Below, piece by piece: positions 58,670-64,000 of a stretch of DNA of 64,000 bases; position 1 is the stretch's first letter, and each line of letters starts with the position of its first letter. Under the pieces are notes generated by a model. That model did not search any database. It was given only the letters and a program-made list of their open reading frames with translations, and was not told the origin of the DNA. The stretch is taken from positions 78,830,142-78,894,141 of the forward strand of contig CM049306.1 of assembly GCA_026874595.1 (NCBI GenBank), written 5' to 3'. This stretch comes from Sipunculus nudus (taxonomy: Eukaryota > Annelida > Sipuncula > Golfingiida > Sipunculidae). A program made the position numbers and the translations under genes.

Positions 58670-59519
58670 ATAGTTTTTTAGCTTTTTAAAAGTGAAATGT
58701 GGGGCATATTGTGCAAATGTAAGCGCCCGAAAGGGGGTGGGTGTGGGAGGGGGTATCCCCCTCTCACAGTTTGGAAAATTTTGAAAAAATAAAACATAAA
58801 AAATGCATTTTCAGTGCAGTATTTTGACCAATTTCCTATATTTAATCACATGCTGCACCACACAAAAAATGATTAAATATTTAATTTACAGAATCATGTG
58901 TGCCAAATTGATAATATTTATACCATAATATAGTCTTCGTCAAATCGTAATAAAAACTTCAGATCCGTTACTGGGATTTTAATTTTACTCCACCATTGGT
59001 GTGTAAGGTATAAAGCACGAAACTAATAGGCAAAGGATATATAACATTTTCAAACTTACTTGATGTTTAAGTTGTAATTATCAAATAAATATTACTATGA
59101 ATAATTAATTTACAGAAAACTGAACACATGTCAGTCATATATTATTAAACATTGAGCAATACAAAAAAATATTGATATATTCCAAAGCAGACCTGTCTAT
59201 AAGGTTATCAGTTTAAAAAAATAATTACGCATACAAGCAGTCTAAATTTCCAACTGTTCTTACTTAAATGAATTACATTATATTCAATTCCCTTATCTGT
59301 AAAAATTACACAGTAATGACCTATATTACTTTACACACTAAATTAAGAAATTAAGTTACAGTTGTTTTCATGTGAGGCATGTAGACCAGAAGAAATACAA
59401 TGGATTTTCCATCCAAATAATGGAACTTACATAATTTCACACAGAAAGATCACACCTACCTCCACCACTGGGCCAAAAAGTGTGTGTGTGTGGGGGGGGG
59501 GGGGGGTAAAGCCTATGCT

Positions 59520-59594
<75 letters not shown>

Positions 59595-60681
59595 TGGGGG
59601 GGGGCAAGAGTAGAACAAGTACTGAGGGTACAAAGCGCCCGAACGGAGGAGGTTATTATTATGGGTGAGAATTAGAGTGAATTTGTTACAAATTTAAAGA
59701 GCTGATTAAAAGAAAACTGTTTACGCCAGTCTAGTGAAGTCAAGTTTTCCCAAATTGTTTCAATTAAGTTTGCCTACATGAAAAAGTAGGAGGGCCAAAT
59801 CATCGCGTCAAAGCACTCATTTATAATCATATAAAACTTGCACACATTTTGTTGCAACTCCAGTTTCATGCACAGCAGTGACAAATGTTATTTCTGACAA
59901 ATGTTATACTTTGAGTAGAAAAATTAGAAAACAAATTTATTCTTCTCTCCCTCCCCCCCCCCTGATATATAATCAGATGCTATTTAATCTGCATGAGTTT
60001 CACAGGTCTCAGCTTCTCTGTAGAGTATTATATTTCCAACAGGACACATAATATCATAATATACCCCCCCCCCCCCACCACCAACACCAGCACTGCTCAT
60101 CCCAGTATTTTTCAATGCATAGTTAAGTACGAATCTTGTTGACTTATGAGCAGTGGAAATGCATGGGTTCTTCTACAGAAGTTTTGCCCCCTTGTGCCCC
60201 CCCTGGGACCAAAAAGTGGGGGGGGGGGGGGGCGCTCGCCCCCCTGTTCCGAAGCCTATGAATTATGACAAACGCTAAATTATTAATATATGATTTATAG
60301 TAAAATAGTAGGGACTGAACCCACGTTGAAAACAAAAACAAATTAGCCTCCTGAAGTAAAGCCTCGTATGATGCACCTTTCCCGAAAATAGTAATCAATA
60401 TTACTGCTATAGAGAGGAAATAACGATCGAATTTAACAATAAAACATTGTTTTTGGTTTCTCTGTGCATAAGATTTGACCACTCATGACTTCAGGAAATA
60501 ACCTAAATCTGAGGTTTCAATATTGAAAAAAAAGTATAAAATAAACTACTTATATCACATCCTTTACTGAAATTTGTGTTTACGCGTAACACAACACGAT
60601 ACTTGATTTCTATATACAGTTTTGACTGTGCATAAGTTTTTCGATGAGAGCCTAGCTATTTGAGACCACAGACGAGACCAC
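58670..60681. other. Intergenic; no gene seen
   Basis: AT-rich with several C or G homopolymers (59950, 60066, 60215). Frames here are low-complexity or short. Confidence 0.4.
59524..59591. repeat. (TA)n array between poly-G tracts
   Basis: About 68 bp of TA with GGGGGGGGGGGG just before (59492-59506) and GGGGGGGG just after (59596-59604). Long frames reading YIYIYI come from this array. Confidence 0.97.
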
Positions 60682-60771
60682 ACACGGCCTAATGAATATG
60701 CAGTAAGATTCCAAATATGGTATATGTTCACACTGCCTATGCGCAGTGGGTCATGTTTACAAGCACGTACA

Positions 60772-60789
60772 TTCAAGAATGATCGAGAA
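60772..60789 (+). promoter_or_regulatory. Distal heat-shock element of sHSP gene
   Basis: The sequence TTCaaGAAtgATCgaGAA has four alternating 5-bp HSF units with a single mismatch. It is about 270 bp upstream of the start codon. The same 4-unit layout is kept in the decayed upstream copy at 56861-56878. Confidence 0.7.
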
Positions 60790-60896
60790 AACCCACGTTA
60801 TCTGTAGAGCATGACGTTTTGGCTGCACGAGTCTGTTTACAAATACGTACGAGTAGGAGTGCAGTATATGATGAAACTACACTTCTAGATCTTTCC

Positions 60897-60909
60897 GGAT
60901 ATTCCAGAA
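60897..60909 (+). promoter_or_regulatory. Proximal heat-shock element of sHSP gene
   Basis: The sequence GGAtaTTCcaGAA holds three HSF units, the last two perfect, preceded by a weak fourth (TTT). It lies about 15 bp before the TATA box, a typical arrangement for heat-inducible promoters. Confidence 0.65.
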
Positions 60910-60924
60910 CTACACTTGAAGCAG

Positions 60925-60932
60925 TATATATA
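60925..60932 (+). promoter_or_regulatory. TATA box of sHSP gene
   Basis: TATATATA occurs inside GCAGTATATATACTG, about 125 bp upstream of the ATG, implying transcription start near 60955 and a 5' UTR of about 100 nt. A second TATA-like stretch at 61033-61042 is too close to the ATG to be preferred. Confidence 0.5.
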
Positions 60933-61056
60933 CTGTATCTGGCCGGACGGAGGTAGTTATCTTAACGGTTACCGTCGAGTGAAAGTCAAAAGCTGGGCAC
61001 TCAAGACCAGATCATACAGGAACGTGTGATATCGTATATATACAACAAACAATAAG

Positions 61057-62193
61057 ATGACGTTTCTAATACCGACGTACATGTACAACTACGGACCATT
61101 CGATCCAAACTGTCGGCGTCACAGGGCACATCCTTGTTCAAGAGGAAATGTGGTCATGGATCACCCACACGGAGAGCTCTCGGGTTTGTTTGACATCTCA
61201 GGAGGACAACCATGGATTGGTACAGCGCGCAGACGACACCTGGGACCAAATAGGGCAGACCAGATACAATGTCCGTTGTTTCTAAATTGGCTTCCAGAAC
61301 CGTGTTGTGATGCCAGGAGAGAGAGAAAATATTGCAAAAACAGAGAGGAAATCTGGAGCCGACGAATCAAGATGGCAGGATTCAGTCGGGATGACGTCAA
61401 GGTGACGGTAAAGGGTCGTCAGGTGCTGGTGGAAGGAGAGAAGAAAATTGCGACAGGGGAGAAGAAAGGGGAATACGACACGGTACGGATGACACGTGAC
61501 CTTCAAGTGCCTGAAGAAGTGGATACAACAAATTTACGTGTGTTCCACGGTACAAACGGTGAACTCGTTCTCGTCGCAAAGTATAAAAGGGAAGGTGCCA
61601 GCGAGACCACTGCTAATAAGGAAGATGACGGTCAGGCAAAAACAGGTCAGAGTTCCAACAAACCAGAAAATGACAGTAAAGCAGCAGTTTACCGTGGCAA
61701 CCAGTGTGATTGTTATGACGAAACACCCAGTAATGACTGTCTATGTTCCGACTCCGAGGAGTCATTAGCAGAGTGCGCATGCGCAACGACACATGAACAT
61801 GAAGATGATCAAGATGTATCTGTGACCACTAACATAAGGGATGACGAAAATGAAACGTCCATATCCGTCCGACCGGCATCAGAAAAGATACAAACGATCA
61901 AAAACTCTGATGACGCGAAAATGATGAACCTGAAGATCGGCCTGTCAGGGTTCAAACCAGAGGAGATCCAGGTCAAGGTGGAGGACGAACGTGTCATCAT
62001 ACATGCGCGTCATGAAGATTCGACTGACGAGTTCAACAGTTACCGGGAGGTTTATCGAGCTTTTAGACTTCCGGCGGATGTGGATGTGACGTCTCTCCGG
62101 TCCAGACTAACAGAGGACGGAACACTTCACTTGGAGGCGTCTCGCAGCGACATTGATGCAAGTGATTCCTTGATACCAATCACAAAAGACTAA
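61057..62193 (+). CDS. Small heat shock protein with two alpha-crystallin domains
   Basis: A single uninterrupted frame of 378 residues. The first alpha-crystallin domain is about residues 98-177 (KMAGFSRDDVKVTVKGRQVL through GELVLVAKYK). The second is about 287-362 (LKIGLSGFKPEEIQVKVEDE, YREVYRAFRLP, DGTLHLEAS). The C-terminus has the I-P-I anchoring motif at 373-375. Such proteins are ATP-independent holdases that oligomerise and keep unfolded clients soluble. The linker (178-285) is acidic and holds three CxC pairs at 217/219, 228/230 and 240/242. The length is about twice a single-domain sHSP, consistent with the tandem-domain class in some invertebrates. No intron is visible; two heat-shock elements and a TATA box lie upstream. 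Confidence 0.93.
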   Translation: MTFLIPTYMYNYGPFDPNCRRHRAHPCSRGNVVMDHPHGELSGLFDISGGQPWIGTARRRHLGPNRADQIQCPLFLNWLPEPCCDARRERKYCKNREEIWSRRIKMAGFSRDDVKVTVKGRQVLVEGEKKIATGEKKGEYDTVRMTRDLQVPEEVDTTNLRVFHGTNGELVLVAKYKREGASETTANKEDDGQAKTGQSSNKPENDSKAAVYRGNQCDCYDETPSNDCLCSDSEESLAECACATTHEHEDDQDVSVTTNIRDDENETSISVRPASEKIQTIKNSDDAKMMNLKIGLSGFKPEEIQVKVEDERVIIHARHEDSTDEFNSYREVYRAFRLPADVDVTSLRSRLTEDGTLHLEASRSDIDASDSLIPITKD

Positions 62194-62341
62194 CATCAAC
62201 TTAAGTTTCTGTGACTGTAATCCTCGTGATAACCTACATTTATGGATGCATTTTTTTGCAATTTTGAACGAAAGAATATGTTATTTTTGACCTTCATTTT
62301 GAAACAAGGACGTACTCATCATTGAAAACCCAGAAATCAAT

Positions 62342-62347
62342 AATAAA
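62342..62347 (+). terminator. Likely polyadenylation signal of sHSP gene
   Basis: AATAAA lies about 150 bp after the stop codon. A second AATAAA occurs near 62651, beyond a (TA)n array, and could serve a longer 3' UTR. Confidence 0.45.
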
Positions 62348-62458
62348 TAGTTTTTAATATGTCTGAGGCATAAACTAACTTGCTTTCGAAAATGCCTTTA
62401 GTCAGAGACAAGGTTAACCATTTAATGTAGTTAATGGCTCACACTTTTATACTGTGTG

Positions 62459-62476
62459 TGTATATATATATATATG

Positions 62477-62522
<46 letters not shown>
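62459..62522. repeat. (TA)n array in sHSP 3' flank
   Basis: About 62 bp of TA broken by GTATGTG, 265 bp after the sHSP stop. Confidence 0.95.
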
Positions 62523-62524
<2 letters not shown>

Positions 62525-62659
62525 AGAAGGTCATTTGTTTCTGTAAGGCACAAATTTAGTATATGCCTGTGAATTGCCTTGTCATATAACGCTTTTTAAT
62601 GGAATATATGTGAAAATGTCAATATTACCGATCATGTAAGATTATTCGTCAATAAAAAA

Positions 62660-63449
62660 AATCTAGAAATAAAACATTTGTCTCCTGTGTAATACGAGAA
62701 CCTGTGAATGGTTGTGATTGGTTTGATCTGATATCGTTGAAGGTCGCACCGTGTGTATGTTACTTGAGCTAGACAAATTTATCTTCCACAAAACTGAAAA
62801 TTTTGTAGGACCAAAGGAAACTGCAGCCGAGTCCCGGACCCGATTAACGCTATATGCACTTTGGAACTGCGCATGATTATTACTCCTGTATATATACTAT
62901 ATATACTATATATATATATATTCTGTGAATATGCGTGTGTATATGCATGTGATTGACTTTAGGAGGTGTAAAGATCACCCGATTGCCAATAATTGCAGAA
63001 TCCCCAAAGGTTTAAAATGTCTCTTATGAACTTAAGTCACGTTGTCCCTTTATGCAGCACACAGCAATTTTGATTATGAAAGGCGCGGATTCAGAGAGGG
63101 CTGCCACATTTTTTACCAGTCGACTTGTGAATTATGTAAACAAATTGCTCGGAATTCCCTAAAATACACTATTTACCTGTTCTTTGACCGTATTGCATAT
63201 GTGTTTTATATAAATCCTGGTAGAGATGAGCCCCGCTTCAGCTTTTTAAGTGGCTCATTACAACGCGTGGCGGTGATTCGCTTTAGCCAATACCTGTTAA
63301 AGACATGGTATTATTATCAATCAGAAGTAACCTTTTTTATGGTTTGATCAAAGCACGCAGAACAGTAAAACAACGGCTTGCTCATTCCTTGTGGTGGTCC
63401 AAAAGTCGCCACCCAATAAGTTTTTTTTTAAACTTTGATGCGGTGAGAG

Positions 63450-63521
<72 letters not shown>

Positions 63522-64000
63522 CTTCTGAATCCTCCTTGTTTAAAATGATGTTTGATGTGCAAAACACATTTTCATTTTTCATGAATTAGGCTTCTCTGTT
63601 TTAATTATACAAATTTTACAATGTAGGCGTAGTTTAATTATTCCAAGTAGTGATATCAGTTTTTATTTCATTTGCATCCGTCTGAAGGACTGTTTAAGCC
63701 AAAAACATAGTATGACAGCCAAACAGGAATTTCCTTTTATCTATAATTTATTTGTAGATATTCTTACTGGTATAAGGTATGAAAATAAGTCTTATAAGAT
63801 ATAATATCCAGTAAACACTTCAATCGCAATATATTAGTGGTCTATATTTGTGTCCTGCATATTTTAGGTCAGTAGAGACGTTGAATAACATGCTTTGCAC
63901 CTAGAGTAAGTAAATTACCCTTAAAGTCTGAAAAAGGTTCGGTAAAAATAAACTCCTGCCATGGAGGAAAAGCAGTAACAGACCAAAAGTTTGATTTTGA
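62660..64000. other. Right flank; no gene seen apart from a (TA)n array
   Basis: Frames at 63042-63347 and 63305-63589 are unsupported; the latter is largely the TA array translated. Confidence 0.4.
63451..63519. repeat. (TA)n array
   Basis: About 68 bp of uninterrupted TA. Confidence 0.97.

Noticed and set aside
61161-61579. Several antisense frames within the sHSP gene
   Set aside because: Shadows of the 378-residue sHSP frame, which has clear domain matches.

Overview
The window looks like animal nuclear DNA, AT-rich and dominated by dispersed repeats. It has small phase-matched exons in multi-kilobase introns, long (TA)n arrays, tRNA-derived SINE sequence, terminal-inverted-repeat transposons and a small heat shock protein with two alpha-crystallin domains. 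A lophotrochozoan, most likely a bivalve mollusc, is my best inference. It rests on the repeat types (tails of GGACGGAC tracts, nuclear-receptor-like tandem units) and the tandem-domain sHSP; no sequence search was possible.

Layout. (1) 7965-40929, minus strand: a split Tudor-domain gene. I recovered twelve coding exons by joining GT-AG sites whose phases agree along the whole chain (1,2,0,2,0,1,1,1,1,2,0,1). They encode about 500 residues: an extended Tudor domain (about residues 8-190), an acidic linker, an Arg-rich segment, four 11-residue repeats encoded by a 33-bp minisatellite, a Ser/Pro-rich stretch, and a helical segment that resembles the start of a MIF4G fold. The 3' end was not found. 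(2) 1-7964: no convincing gene, layered copies of several dispersed repeats. (3) 41000-56700: repeats and transposons, including three TIR elements, a Tigger/pogo relic, a foldback element and a SINE. (4) 56770-57263: a decayed copy of the 5' end of the sHSP gene. (5) 61057-62193, plus strand: an intact, apparently intronless sHSP gene of 378 residues with heat-shock elements and a TATA box upstream. (6) 53500-63520: ten (TA)n arrays.

The two genes do not form a visible pathway. Tudor proteins of this type usually act in germline small-RNA (piRNA) granules; sHSPs are ATP-independent holdase chaperones. The most distinctive points are the possible Tudor-MIF4G architecture, the loss of the usual Asn in the Tudor DYGN motif, the in-frame minisatellite, a partially triplicated exon, CxC motifs in the sHSP linker, a 3.4-kb intronic element with arms of about 700 bp, and repeat families carrying steroid/nuclear-receptor-like palindromes and direct repeats.
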